The position numbers and the translations under genes were made by a program. Shown here piece after piece: positions 42,799 to 52,411 of a stretch of 64,000 nucleotides of DNA; the first letter of the stretch is position 1, and the number at the start of each line of letters is the position of its first letter. Source of the DNA: Pseudomonas fluorescens. Its GTDB lineage: Bacteria > Pseudomonadota > Gammaproteobacteria > Pseudomonadales > Pseudomonadaceae. The stretch spans positions 28,547-92,546 of the forward strand of contig NZ_CABVHQ010000020.1 of the NCBI RefSeq assembly GCF_902497895.1, given 5' to 3'. The notes under the pieces are model-generated. The model was not told the DNA's origin. It was given only the letters and a program-made list of their open reading frames with translations, and made no database searches.

Positions 42799-44727
42799 AT
42801 GATCGATGTCTTAATCATAGGGGGTGGCAACGCTGCCTTGTGCGCCGCTCTGATGGCGCGAGAAGCGGGCGCCAGCGTGATGCTGCTGGAAGCCTCTCCG
42901 AAAATCTGGCGCGGTGGCAACTCCCAACACACCCGTAACCTGCGGTGCATGCACGACGAACCGCAGGACGTGCTGATCGATGCCTATCCGGAAGAAGAAT
43001 ACTGGCAAGACCTGTTGAAGGTTACCGGTGGCCTCACGGATGAAAAGCTTGCACGCATTGCAATTCGGGCATCGTCTTCTTGCCGCGATTGGATGCGTTC
43101 ACACGGCGTGCATTTTCAGCCACCGCTGTCCGGCGCGCTTCACGTGGCGCGGACCAATGCATTTTTTATGGGCGGCGGCAAAGCGCTGGTCAATGCGTAT
43201 TTCCGCAGCGCCGAGCGCCTGGGTGTAAAAGTTCGATACAACACGCAAGTGACCGACATCGAGTTGGATGAGGGGAAATTCGTCGCCGCCCATGTGGGCG
43301 AACATGAGGTCGATGGTCAGCGTTTCGCCGCAGAACGCATTGAAGCCCGGGCCTGCGTGTTGGCAGCCGGCGGCTTCGAATCCAACCGTGAATGGCTGCG
43401 CGAAGCCTGGGGTCAGAACGAACGCGGTGAATGGCCATCGGACAATTTCCTGATCCGGGGCACCCGATTCAACACCGGCATTTTGCTACGGCGCATGCTC
43501 GACCTTGGCGCAGATGTGATCGGCGATCCGACGCAAGCACACATGGTCGCGATTGATGCCCGCGCGCCACTCTACGACGGCGGCATCTGCACCCGAATCG
43601 ACTGCGTATCGCTGGGTGTGGTGGTCAATCGTGATGGCGAACGCTTCTACGACGAAGGTGAGGATTTCTGGCCAAAACGTTATGCGATCTGGGGGCGTCT
43701 GGTGGCCGGACAACCCGGTCAGCAGGCGTATTCGATCATCGATCAACAAGCCATCGGCCGCTTCATGCCGCCGGTCTTTCCCGGAACCACCGCCAATACT
43801 CTGCAAGACCTTGCCCGCCAGTTGAAGCTGCCTCAAGAGAAATTCGTCAAGACTGTCGAGGACTACAACAGCGCCTGCCACACTGGCTTTTACACCAGTT
43901 GGCAATCGGCCAGTCAACAAGTTGCGATCGTAGTCGCGGCCGCGTTGGGTTACACAATTAACGCTACGATGCAAGCCGCTGAAATCGCCGAGTGGGGCTG
44001 GCGCATTCCCTTCTTCATTGGCTGCGTGATTATCCCTTTCATTTTCATTATTCGCCGCTCACTGGAAGAAACCGAGGCATTCACTGCTCGCCACCATCGC
44101 CCAACTACCCGCGAAGTTTTTCGCTCAATGCGAGACAACTGGCGCACCGTGCTAGCCGGCGGCCTGCTGGCGTCCATGACCACTACCACGTTCTACTTGA
44201 TTACGGTCTACACCCCCACGTTTGGCAGGACTGTACTGAACCTAAGCACTACCGACAGCCTGGTGGTCACACTCTTGGTCGGCGTGAGCAATTTCATCTG
44301 GCTACCTATCGGGGGGGCGCTCTCCGATCGTATTGGCCGTCGACCTCTGTTGCTGGCGATCTCCTTGCTGTGCATCTTCACCGCCTACCCTGCTATGCAC
44401 TGGTTGGCAGAGGCGGCGAGTTTCGAACGACTGCTCGCCGTCCTACTGTACTTCTCATTCTTCTTTGGCATTTACAACGGCGCTATGGTCGCGGCACTAA
44501 CCGAAGTGATGCCACAAAACGTGCGCGTGGTTGGGTTCTCTTTGGCTTTCAGTCTGGCCACGGCGGTGTTTGGTGGTTTTACTCCCGCGATCTCGACTCT
44601 GCTTGTCCAGGCTACGGGGGATAAGGCGTCACCGGCCTACTGGCTGATGTTCGCGGCGATGTGCGGATTTACCGCCACTACCATTCTCTACCGTAGGCAA
44701 AAAAACTTGGCGGTCAAGGTCGCGTAA
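42799..44727 (+). CDS. In-frame TcuA::TcuC fusion (tricarballylate dehydrogenase joined to an MFS transporter)
   Basis: A single 642-codon frame. Residues 1 to about 361 are TcuA-like: FAD motif VLIIGGGNAALCAALMAREAG, then GGNSQHTRNLRCMHDEPQDV, FFMGGGKALVN, GICTRIDCVSLGVVVNRDG and PPVFPGTTANTL. The C-terminal 100 or so residues of TcuA, with its last FAD contacts, are absent. From about residue 362 (FYTSWQSASQQVAIV) to the end it is the last two thirds of a TcuC-like citrate/tricarballylate permease with SDRIGRRP and about seven membrane segments. The intervening tcuB is missing. The junction is at about 43882-43890. Probably non-functional for both roles, though the frame is open. Confidence 0.85.
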   Translation: MIDVLIIGGGNAALCAALMAREAGASVMLLEASPKIWRGGNSQHTRNLRCMHDEPQDVLIDAYPEEEYWQDLLKVTGGLTDEKLARIAIRASSSCRDWMRSHGVHFQPPLSGALHVARTNAFFMGGGKALVNAYFRSAERLGVKVRYNTQVTDIELDEGKFVAAHVGEHEVDGQRFAAERIEARACVLAAGGFESNREWLREAWGQNERGEWPSDNFLIRGTRFNTGILLRRMLDLGADVIGDPTQAHMVAIDARAPLYDGGICTRIDCVSLGVVVNRDGERFYDEGEDFWPKRYAIWGRLVAGQPGQQAYSIIDQQAIGRFMPPVFPGTTANTLQDLARQLKLPQEKFVKTVEDYNSACHTGFYTSWQSASQQVAIVVAAALGYTINATMQAAEIAEWGWRIPFFIGCVIIPFIFIIRRSLEETEAFTARHHRPTTREVFRSMRDNWRTVLAGGLLASMTTTTFYLITVYTPTFGRTVLNLSTTDSLVVTLLVGVSNFIWLPIGGALSDRIGRRPLLLAISLLCIFTAYPAMHWLAEAASFERLLAVLLYFSFFFGIYNGAMVAALTEVMPQNVRVVGFSLAFSLATAVFGGFTPAISTLLVQATGDKASPAYWLMFAAMCGFTATTILYRRQKNLAVKVA

Positions 44728-44818
44728 TGAAACGGAGCGCCGAATGACTGCGGATATTTTTATCCATTTTCATTTCAACTAGAGGTTGACCTAAGCGCCC
44801 ACCCGACACTTTACGTGA

Positions 44819-46354
44819 TCAGGTGGGCGCCCATCTATGCGGCAGCAACCCTATAATCTCTCTCGCACGGTGCGTCGGCAGCCGCGTGAGCACGTCCTTC
44901 AGATACGCATACGGATCAAGCCCATTCATCCGTGCAGACTGGATCAAACTCATAATCGCCGCCGCCCGTTTTCCGCTGCGTAGCGATCCGGCAAACAACC
45001 AGTTCGAGCGTCCAAGTGCCCATGGCCGGATCTGATTTTCGACTTGGTTGTTATCGATGGGCACGGCTCCATCCTCCAAGTAGCGCGTCAGCGCTACCCA
45101 GCGTTTAAGGCTGTAATCTAGAGCCTTGGCAGTTGCTGATCCGTTGGGCACAAGATTACGCTGGGCCAGCATCCAGTTGTGCAGCGTCTCAAGGATCGGT
45201 GCTGCCTTTTCTTGCCGTATTCGCCAACGATCTTCATCGCTCATGTCTAGCGCTTGCCGCTCGACTTCGTACAAGCCGCTAATCGATCGCAGCGCCTGTT
45301 CGGCCAACTGGCTTTTGTTTGCCACTTGCAGATCGAAAAACTTGCGGCGGGCGTGGGCCATGCAGCCAATTTCGGTGATGCCGTTCGCGAAACCGGCTTT
45401 GTAGCCTGCGAAATCGTCGCACACCAGCTTGCCATTCCACGGGCCGAGGAAGTTGCGCGCATGTTCGCCCGCCCGGCTTGGGCTGAAGTCGTAAACCACG
45501 ACCTTGAGTGCCGAGTATGGCGTGGTGCTGCAGGCCCAGACGTAAGCCCGGTGAGTTTTCTTCTCGCCTGGCGCAAGCATTTGAACAGGGGTCTCATCGG
45601 CGTGTATCACACCCTGGGCCAACACCGCTTCGCGAAGCGCATCAACCAAAGGCTGGCGCTGCACGCCGGTTTGCCCGACCTGCTGCGCCAGCGTCGAGCG
45701 AGCAATCGTCAGCCCGGCGCGGCCAAAGATCTTCTCGTGCCGGTACAGCGGCAAGTGGTCAGAGAACTTCGCCACCATCACATGGGCCAGCAGACCTGCG
45801 GTCGGGATGCCCTTGTCGATCACATGGGACGGCACTGGTGCTTGGATCAGTGTTTCGCACTTGCGGCAGACCCATTTCCCACGCACGTGCTGCTCGATGG
45901 TGAACACGCCCGGCGTGTAATTTAACTTCTCGCTGACGTCCTCGCCAATGCGCTGAAGTTGACAACCGCAGGCGCACTGGGTGTTTTCCGGTTCGTGGTG
46001 GATCACGGTGCGAGGAAACTGAGCTGGCAGCGGCGCACGTTTAGGTTGTTGACGTGGATCGGCCGGTGCGGTCGGCGGACTTGCTGCCTTCAGCTCGGCT
46101 TCGATAGCCGCGATGTCGGTGTCGAGCAGATTGTCGAGCAGGCTGCCTTGATTAGGGCTCAGCTGCTCGCTGCGCTTGGCGAACTTTTATCGCTTGAGGA
46201 TGGCGATCTCGTGAGCAAGTTGCTCGTTGACGGTTTCAAGACGGTGGATCTTCTGGCCCATCGCGTCGACCTTGGACAGCAACTGCATGGCCTGTTCGGC
46301 CAAGGCAAGTAGCTGTTCCGGTGTCATCTGGTCGAGGTTGGGTGAGGAAGTCAT
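44819..46354 (-). pseudogene. tnpC: IS66 transposase TnpC with in-frame stop
   Basis: From ATG at 46354 the frame covers 511 codons, exactly the family length, but codon 56 is TAA (46187-46189) between EIAILKR and KFAKRSEQLS, where a leucine (TTA) is expected. Downstream, a zinc-finger region (CACGCQL, CRKCETL) and the DDE transposase core (HADETPV, DDFAGYKAG, NNQVENQIRPWALGRSNWLF) are intact. A single base change explains the loss. Confidence 0.85.
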
Positions 46355-46415
46355 GCAGATGATTTTGCCAGAGCAGGCAATCAGCGGCGATAAACCGATA
46401 GGCGAATGGCAGGTA

Positions 46416-46750
46416 CTAAAGCACTGTGATCGAGCCGCCCGCACCGACCCGCTGCCAAGGCAGCCCTAGTACCAAGGCTTGAAACTGCTCGTTATCGAGT
46501 TCGACTTCCGATCCGTGCCGTATGCCTGGCCGTGAAACCTACCTTGATTCAATCGTCGCGCGGCAAGCCAGATACCTACGCCGTCATGCACTAGGACTTT
46601 CATCCGGTTGGCGCGTCGATTGGCGAAGAGATAAGCATAGTACGGCTTCGCCGCACCGAATACTGTAATCACCCGGGCCAGCGCGGTCTCGGTACCTGCG
46701 CGCATGTCCAACGGCTCAGTGGCGAGCCAGATGGCGTCGATGCGGATCAC
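46416..46750 (-). pseudogene. tnpB: IS66 accessory protein TnpB with frameshift
   Basis: Starts with GTG at 46750, overlapping the tnpA stop by 4 bp. It reads MIRIDAIWLATEPLDMRAGT … WLAARRLNQGRFH correctly, then shifts: the expected continuation (WPGIRHGSEVELDNEQFQ, then ALVLGLPWQRVGAGGSITVL) is in the next frame, ending at 46416-46418. A one-base deletion in TTTCAC-GGCC near 46540 is the simplest cause. Confidence 0.8.
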
Positions 46751-47064
46751 TGGGCAAACTCACGGATGAAACGTGCGCATCCTTCAGGATCGGAAGTTGG
46801 CCATTTAACAGTGATTGATTGCTCACCAACGGACATCACAATGATCGCCGACGCCTCGGCCGGCCGTTTAGGAGAAACCCTCAAAGGAACAAACGCCGGC
46901 AGCGCTGCTGCTGACTGATCTCGGTAAAGCGGCAGCCACTTGCGAATGACGTTGGCGTTGATACCGTCGGTGATGGCAACGCTGGAGATGGACGCACCGG
47001 GTTGCAGGCATTCCTGAACAACTTGGGCTTTGAACGGTTTGGGGTAAGAGCTTCGTTGGCGCAT
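46747..47064 (-). CDS. tnpA: IS66 accessory protein TnpA
   Basis: 105 residues from ATG at 47064. It has the helix-turn-helix of the TnpA/IS3-type family (YPKPFKAQVVQECLQPGASI, SSVAITDGINANVIRKWL). The frame appears intact. The stop overlaps the tnpB start. Confidence 0.8.
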   Translation of the reverse strand: MRQRSSYPKPFKAQVVQECLQPGASISSVAITDGINANVIRKWLPLYRDQSAAALPAFVPLRVSPKRPAEASAIIVMSVGEQSITVKWPTSDPEGCARFIREFAQ

Positions 47065-47161
47065 GGGAATCCTGACTTTAAGGGCTATCGCGGCCACTTG
47101 AAAAATATGCGGACACCATCGCCTTTATTTCTGGAGTTCGGAAGGTGACTTCCCCAGACGC

Positions 47162-47388
47162 TTACATACGTTTGCAGGTTTCGCCATTGCCGACGCATAA
47201 CGATCGTCCGGATTGCCGGTCGAACAGGGTGTAGTCGGCCGAAAATTCAGCTCCGGCTCGTTGAACAATAGACGTACTGGAATGCTGCGCAGCTTGTCTT
47301 CCTTACCCTGGCGCAGTTCTTCGTTAAGTGGATGTAGTAACCAGCCATCCCGGCTTTGCACTTGGGACGTGATCGTGAATTGATCGTC
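47162..47388 (-). pseudogene. Fragment of an integrative-element gene (hydrolase or metal-binding protein type)
   Basis: Minus-strand translation gives DQFTITSQVQSRDGWLLHPL, NEELRQGKEDKLRSIPVRLL and FNEPELNF, then a frame change to SADYTLFDRQSGRSLCVGNG ETCKRM and a stop. This matches the middle of a conserved gene of ICEclc/PFGI-type integrative elements annotated as hydrolase or metal-binding protein. Both ends and the frame are lost. It abuts the nhaA stop codon. Confidence 0.6.
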
Positions 47389-48558
47389 TTAACGACTCCT
47401 CCGTAGCACTGATAGTCCAATAATCGCAGAAAGGGTCGAAGCAATCAGAACACCCACTTTCACCTCATCGAATACATGCGGGGAGTTTGGAAACGCTAAA
47501 GCGCCAATGAATAGGCTCATGGTGAAACCTATGCCGCAAAGCGCGGCTACTCCGTAGAGTTGAATCCAATTGCTGTCCTTCGGCAGTTTGGCAAGACCGA
47601 AACGTATCGCGAGCGCAGCCGATGCATATACTCCCACCTGTTTCCCTATTACGAGCCCTAAGGCAACGCCAAGAGGAGCCGGCTCTACGAGGTTATTCGC
47701 CGTGATGCCGGAAAGCGACACCCCTGCATTGGCGAATCCAAAGATAGGTACCACCGCGAAGGCGACCCAAGGGTGCAGTTTTTGTTCAAGGTACAAAAGG
47801 GGCGAGCGCGCCGCCTCATCAGGTGGGCCCAGAGGAATACACAGGGCGAGCGCAACACCCGCCAATGTGGAATGTACCCCTGATTGAAGCATGAAGAACC
47901 ACAACAAAGCCCCCGCGATGAGGTAAGGCGAAAGTTTCCTCACACCCAACTTATTCATCCCCACCAATACCAGCAGAGCGCCCAATGCTGTGAGGAGCAT
48001 GGGCACCGAGAGACCACTCGTGTAGAACAAAGCAATGATCAGCACGGCCCCCAAATCATCCAGTATCGCGAGCGCAGAAAGGAAAATCTTCAGTGATACC
48101 GGCACTCTTTTTCCGAGCAACGACAACACGCCGAGAGCGAATGCGATATCGGTAGCAGAAGGGATGGCCCAGCCGTCGATGGTCTCGGAATTGCCCCAGT
48201 TAATCGCCACATAAATCAGCGCCGGAACGGCCATTCCGCCCAAGGCTGCAAAGCCCGGTAGCGATCTTTGCGCCCAGGACGCGAGTTGCCCGACCAGCAT
48301 CTCGCGCTTGATCTCAAGCCCGACCAGCATAAAAAAAATGGCCATCAAACCATCGTTTATCCACTGCTCGATCGATAGCCCCGCAAACTGTGTGTGAAGT
48401 GCTGCGAAATAGTCTTTTGCCAGAGGCGAATTGGCGACAGTCAGCGCGGTGATTGCCGCTGCCATCAACACAAGCCCTCCTGCAGATTCAGCGGCGAAAA
48501 ATCGGCTGATGAATGCGAATACATTCGGGGATTCGGTACGGCGGATAGACGTAGACAT
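47389..48558 (-). CDS. nhaA: Na+/H+ antiporter NhaA
   Basis: 389 residues, the usual NhaA length, with about 12 membrane segments. The paired aspartates essential for transport are in [20 protein letters not shown] near residue 165, and [13 protein letters not shown] is also conserved. It exports sodium in exchange for protons at high pH. The stop is directly next to an integrative-element fragment, so the gene sits at the edge of rearranged DNA. Confidence 0.92.
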   Translation of the reverse strand: MSTSIRRTESPNVFAFISRFFAAESAGGLVLMAAAITALTVANSPLAKDYFAALHTQFAGLSIEQWINDGLMAIFFMLVGLEIKREMLVGQLASWAQRSLPGFAALGGMAVPALIYVAINWGNSETIDGWAIPSATDIAFALGVLSLLGKRVPVSLKIFLSALAILDDLGAVLIIALFYTSGLSVPMLLTALGALLVLVGMNKLGVRKLSPYLIAGALLWFFMLQSGVHSTLAGVALALCIPLGPPDEAARSPLLYLEQKLHPWVAFAVVPIFGFANAGVSLSGITANNLVEPAPLGVALGLVIGKQVGVYASAALAIRFGLAKLPKDSNWIQLYGVAALCGIGFTMSLFIGALAFPNSPHVFDEVKVGVLIASTLSAIIGLSVLRRSR

Positions 48559-48715
48559 TGAAACTCCACTTCAGCGCAATGACCCAACCTGAACTTCCGC
48601 TGGGCTTAATCACGGTGTGAACGGTCAGATTTCTTGGAACAGTTGAAGCATCGACCCCGTTCGAAGCCCCCATCATCGGACGGCAGCTACTGAGGCTCGG
48701 CGTTATAAGCAGTGT

Positions 48716-49792
48716 TTAACGAGACACGCGGGCATTCCACCTCATGATCAGATGGGCGCAAAGAGACCCGCTCAGTACTACGCCAATGAGCCTCAAGGTT
48801 TGCAGTGCGACCACGAAGCTGGCATCCGAACCCGTTTCCACGGCAATGATTGCCATGGCGTCCAGCCCCCCTGGACTCGTGGCCAGGAATACCGAGAGGA
48901 AATCCTTTCCAAACAGGTAACTCAGCGGCCAGGCTAACGCGGTACAAAGCAGTATGAGCACCACGTTGGCAACGACGATCACCGGAATCAACCTGGCGAC
49001 GTGCTTGACCGTCGCACGGTCAAAACGCAACCCGATATAGCTCCCGATGACGCCATAGGCGAGTGTGACGAGCGTGCCGTTCAGGGTGATATCCAACCAT
49101 CCGATGAGCTGTAAGGCACTCCCGACGATAACGGTAGTCAGCAACGCGCCGGCCGGGAGCAAGTTGCCACTCAACGCGCCAAGGAAGGCGATGGCAAGGC
49201 TCATTCCAAGGCCGATCCAAGTGAAAGGGAGCTCAGCAACAATGGGCGCGAGATGAGGGTGACTGGACCCCACAAATAGCGTGGAAATCCAAGCGCCTAG
49301 CATGACCACACAAACAACTCGCACATATTGCATGCACGCCACCAGACGTCCGTCCGAGCCATTTTCCTCCGCCATAGCTATCATCGCCGACGCAGCCCCG
49401 GGAGCCGTTCCCCATGCTGAAGCGTCTGCGGGTATGGGGCTGAAACAAGCCAATCCGAGGCCGACACCGGCGCTTATCAATATGGTGATCGCAGTGACCA
49501 GCAGCATCAGGTGCCAGTCCTCACTCAAAGCCATGAGCACTCCGAGTGTCACTGACTTGGCGACCATCAACCCGACAATACCCTGACCTGATCGGAACAT
49601 CAGTCGCGGCACTCGAATACGAGTGCCGGCGACGCCCATGCAGATAGCAACGGCTAAAGGACCGAGAAGTAGAGCAGCGGGCAATCCCGCCTGATGCAGG
49701 ACATAACCTGCAAGCCCGCCACCCCCGACTAATACCGCCCACTGCAGCCCGATCGGTAGTTTTGCGAGTTCCATGAAGGAAAATCTCTTCAC
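48716..49792 (-). CDS. AbrB-family membrane transporter
   Basis: 358 residues, about ten membrane segments arranged as an internal duplication (GQGIVGLMVAKSVTLGVL in the first half, TLAYGVIGSYIGLRFDRATV in the second). The family (formerly mislabelled ammonia monooxygenase) often lies next to tripartite carboxylate or TRAP transporters. Here it is 21 bp downstream of an OprD-family porin, likely the same operon, pointing to transport of an organic acid. Confidence 0.82.
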   Translation of the reverse strand: MKRFSFMELAKLPIGLQWAVLVGGGGLAGYVLHQAGLPAALLLGPLAVAICMGVAGTRIRVPRLMFRSGQGIVGLMVAKSVTLGVLMALSEDWHLMLLVTAITILISAGVGLGLACFSPIPADASAWGTAPGAASAMIAMAEENGSDGRLVACMQYVRVVCVVMLGAWISTLFVGSSHPHLAPIVAELPFTWIGLGMSLAIAFLGALSGNLLPAGALLTTVIVGSALQLIGWLDITLNGTLVTLAYGVIGSYIGLRFDRATVKHVARLIPVIVVANVVLILLCTALAWPLSYLFGKDFLSVFLATSPGGLDAMAIIAVETGSDASFVVALQTLRLIGVVLSGSLCAHLIMRWNARVSR

Positions 49793-49813
49793 GTGATTCT
49801 CCCGAGGCTGCGT

Positions 49814-51079
49814 TTACAGGAGCGCAATGGTGTACCCGATGATGAAACGGCTTTCATCGATATCGCGCGAGAAGCTGGAGCGATAAGACGCGTTGCGGTA
49901 GCGCAGAGATAGGTTTTTCAACATGCCGTTCTGAAATACATAGCTGATTTCGGAGTCGCGTTCCCATTCATTTCCGTCCCCGGCAGCGCCCGCGACTTTG
50001 GCATTCGTGCCGCTGATGTAGCGAGTCATGACACTCAGGCCAGGTATGCCGATGCTCGCGAAGTCGTAGTCATACCGGACTTGCCAGGAACGCTCTTCAG
50101 ATTCGGCGAAATCATTGATCTGTGAAAAGTTGATCAGGTAGGGGTCAGTGCCATCGACGTAAGCGAAGCCAGTGTCGCCAGACATAAGTTGCCAGCCCAG
50201 ACCTAGGCCGTGCCCGCTCTGTTTATAGGACAGCATGCCGTTAAAAGTCTGGTTGTCGATCTCGCCGCCAGCGCTTCTGCCGTAATCGCTGCTCGTAAAA
50301 AGGCGAATGTCTGCATTCAGCGTGCCCTCACCGAGCTTGCGCCCGTATTTGAGGCCCGCGAAGTGCTGACGATAGACATCGTCCAGTTCAGCGGCGAAGT
50401 AGCTCAGGCTGAGCCTGTCGCTTAACTGTGCCTCAACGCCGACCAGGTTGAGATAGTCGGCAGCCACGGCGCCGCTGAACCGTTTGTTTTTATTGTTCAA
50501 CTGCAGGTCTTGCCCGTCTGTCGAATTACGTTGCTTGACGCTGGATAGCTGGCCGCCTGTTATCGACAGCTTGCTCACTTCTTTCGAGGTGATCAGTGCG
50601 CCTTCGAACGTCTGCGGGACGATGCGCCCATCGTTGTGCTTGAGCACAGGCAGTGATGGGGTGAAGGTGCCGACCTTTAAATCGGTCTTGGAAATGCGCA
50701 TTTTTGCGGTCAAGCCCAAGGAGGAGAATTCGTCGGCGGCCCGCCCGTCGCTGCCCGTTGGCAGCATTCCGGTATTGACCCGGTCTGGAGAGGAATCCAG
50801 TTTGACACCGAGCAGGCCCAGCGTATCCAGGCCAAACCCAACGGCGCCTTCTGTGTAACCTGATTCCACCTTGAGTAAAAATCCCTGGGCCCACTCGTCG
50901 CGTTTCGACTGTCCTGAATCTTCTCGAAAATCACGATTGAAGTAGACGTTGCGCAATTGGAGAGACGCCTTGCTGTCATTGAGAAAGTCAGCGGAGGCAG
51001 CAGGCGCCCAAGCGGCAATCGAGAAAACGAGCATGGCTGGAGCAGGTGATAAATAGGCTGGGTATTTCAACGCAGACAC
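49814..51079 (-). CDS. OprD-family outer-membrane porin
   Basis: 421 residues with a signal peptide ending near AAWAPAASADF. The mature protein has the OprD pattern of alternating strands, including LQLRNVYFNRDFRED near the start, GTFTPSLPVLKHNDGRIVPQ and SWQVRYDYDFASIGIPGLSV, and ends in IIGYTIALL with a terminal hydrophobic residue for outer-membrane insertion. OprD homologues take up basic amino acids or, in the OccK group, carboxylates. Divergent from the TAXI receptor gene. Confidence 0.9.
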   Translation of the reverse strand: MSALKYPAYLSPAPAMLVFSIAAWAPAASADFLNDSKASLQLRNVYFNRDFREDSGQSKRDEWAQGFLLKVESGYTEGAVGFGLDTLGLLGVKLDSSPDRVNTGMLPTGSDGRAADEFSSLGLTAKMRISKTDLKVGTFTPSLPVLKHNDGRIVPQTFEGALITSKEVSKLSITGGQLSSVKQRNSTDGQDLQLNNKNKRFSGAVAADYLNLVGVEAQLSDRLSLSYFAAELDDVYRQHFAGLKYGRKLGEGTLNADIRLFTSSDYGRSAGGEIDNQTFNGMLSYKQSGHGLGLGWQLMSGDTGFAYVDGTDPYLINFSQINDFAESEERSWQVRYDYDFASIGIPGLSVMTRYISGTNAKVAGAAGDGNEWERDSEISYVFQNGMLKNLSLRYRNASYRSSFSRDIDESRFIIGYTIALL

Positions 51080-51366
51080 CTTTTTTTATTTGAATTTTAG
51101 GGAGGAAAGGGCTGAATCCCGTCCTGCTTTAGCCTAATTGGGTGGGCCGTCTACCAGCTTTCAAATAACTCATCTTCGTATGACTTTTGGTAAAACCGCT
51201 GTTTCGGCGCTTCGTTATGATGGGGTCACGAGAAGCCCAGCCGGGTTGCCACGCTATTACTTTCAAGCGCAGGCCACTGGGTGACCCTGAACAGCCAAGG
51301 TTAAAAACTGGATGGGGTCAGGGGTTCATGAGGGGCATCGTTCAAATTCAAGCATCGAGGTCTGAA

Positions 51367-52344
51367 ATGCAGAACTACAAGAACAAGAACGACAAATCGA
51401 AACTGAAGACACTAGCTGTTATGGGCTGCGCAAGTTTGCTGCTCGCTACGGCGTCCGCGAATGCTGCGCAATTGTCGATTGCGACGGGCGGTACGACCGG
51501 CGTCTTCTATGCGTACGGTGGCGCGTTGGCAAACGTCGTGAGCAAAAAAAATCCGGACATTTCCATGGTCGCTGAGTCCACCGGCGGGACGGTAGAAAAT
51601 ATCAAGATGCTGGCCAAGGGACAGGCGGATCTGGCGACCGTGTCGGCCGACGTCGTGTATGAGGCGTACACTAACTTCAAGAAGTCCAAGCATTTCCGGG
51701 AAAAGGTCGAGATGTATGGTCTGTTTAACATGTACCAGCAGCCTCATCACATCGTCACTTTGAAAAACAGCGAAGTGAAGGGCCTCGCCGACATCCGCGA
51801 TCGGCGCGTGGTGGTCGGAGCACCTGGCTCCGGGACTGAAGTGAAAACGCGGATGATGCTTGAGTCAGTAGGTATCACCTATCGAGACTTCAAGCCTGAG
51901 TACCTGACCTTTGGGGAAGGCGTCGAGGCGTTGCAGGATGGCACCGTGGAAGCCGTCTTCCTTGGGGTTAACTATCCTGCGCCGGCGGTCATGAGTTTGG
52001 CGATGACCAGCCCGATCAACCTGTTGTCCCTGACCGATGATCAGGTCAGCAGCATACGCAAGGACTATCCGTTCCTCGACCGGGTCGTCATCCCTGCGAA
52101 CACCTATAAAGGTGTCCCTCACGACGCGCAGACGGTATCGGTACAGACGCTGGTGGTTGCCGGCACGAAATTGTCCGAAGAAGAGGCTTACCAGATCGTT
52201 AAAACAGTCTTCGAAAACAAGCCAGAGTTGGAAGGTATCAACCACGCCTTCAAGCTGACCACGTTGCAAAACGCATCCAATACAGCGGTGCCGCTGCACC
52301 CGGGTGCGGCTCGCTATTACCGCGAGGCAGGCGTTCTGCAGTGA
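51367..52344 (+). CDS. TAXI-family TRAP transporter solute-binding protein
   Basis: 325 residues from ATG at 51367; signal peptide ends ATASANAAQ. The TAXI signature IATGGTTGVFYAYGGALANV follows at once, with TGGTVENIKMLAKGQADLAT and VVVGAPGSGTEVKTRMMLES later. The protein binds an organic acid in the periplasm and passes it to the membrane part encoded 67 bp downstream. The frame is open back to 51187 but lacks a signal-like start there. Confidence 0.9.
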   Translation: MQNYKNKNDKSKLKTLAVMGCASLLLATASANAAQLSIATGGTTGVFYAYGGALANVVSKKNPDISMVAESTGGTVENIKMLAKGQADLATVSADVVYEAYTNFKKSKHFREKVEMYGLFNMYQQPHHIVTLKNSEVKGLADIRDRRVVVGAPGSGTEVKTRMMLESVGITYRDFKPEYLTFGEGVEALQDGTVEAVFLGVNYPAPAVMSLAMTSPINLLSLTDDQVSSIRKDYPFLDRVVIPANTYKGVPHDAQTVSVQTLVVAGTKLSEEEAYQIVKTVFENKPELEGINHAFKLTTLQNASNTAVPLHPGAARYYREAGVLQ

Positions 52345-52411
52345 TGAATGGAGGAGCTGCGCCTCCTCTGGTTAATTGTTTTTGCCGGTGTTCTGGCAGA
52401 GGAAAAGTATC

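Larger units (their letters stand above)
44792..47127 (-). mobile_element. Decayed IS66-family insertion sequence
   Basis: Carries the three IS66 genes in order tnpA, tnpB, tnpC on the minus strand. The left tip is near TAAGCGCCCACCCGACACTT at 44792; the right tip is not certain and is placed near 47127 (rc reading AAAGGCGATGGTGTCCGC). I found no 8-bp target duplication. tnpB and tnpC are broken, so the copy cannot move on its own. Confidence 0.75.
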
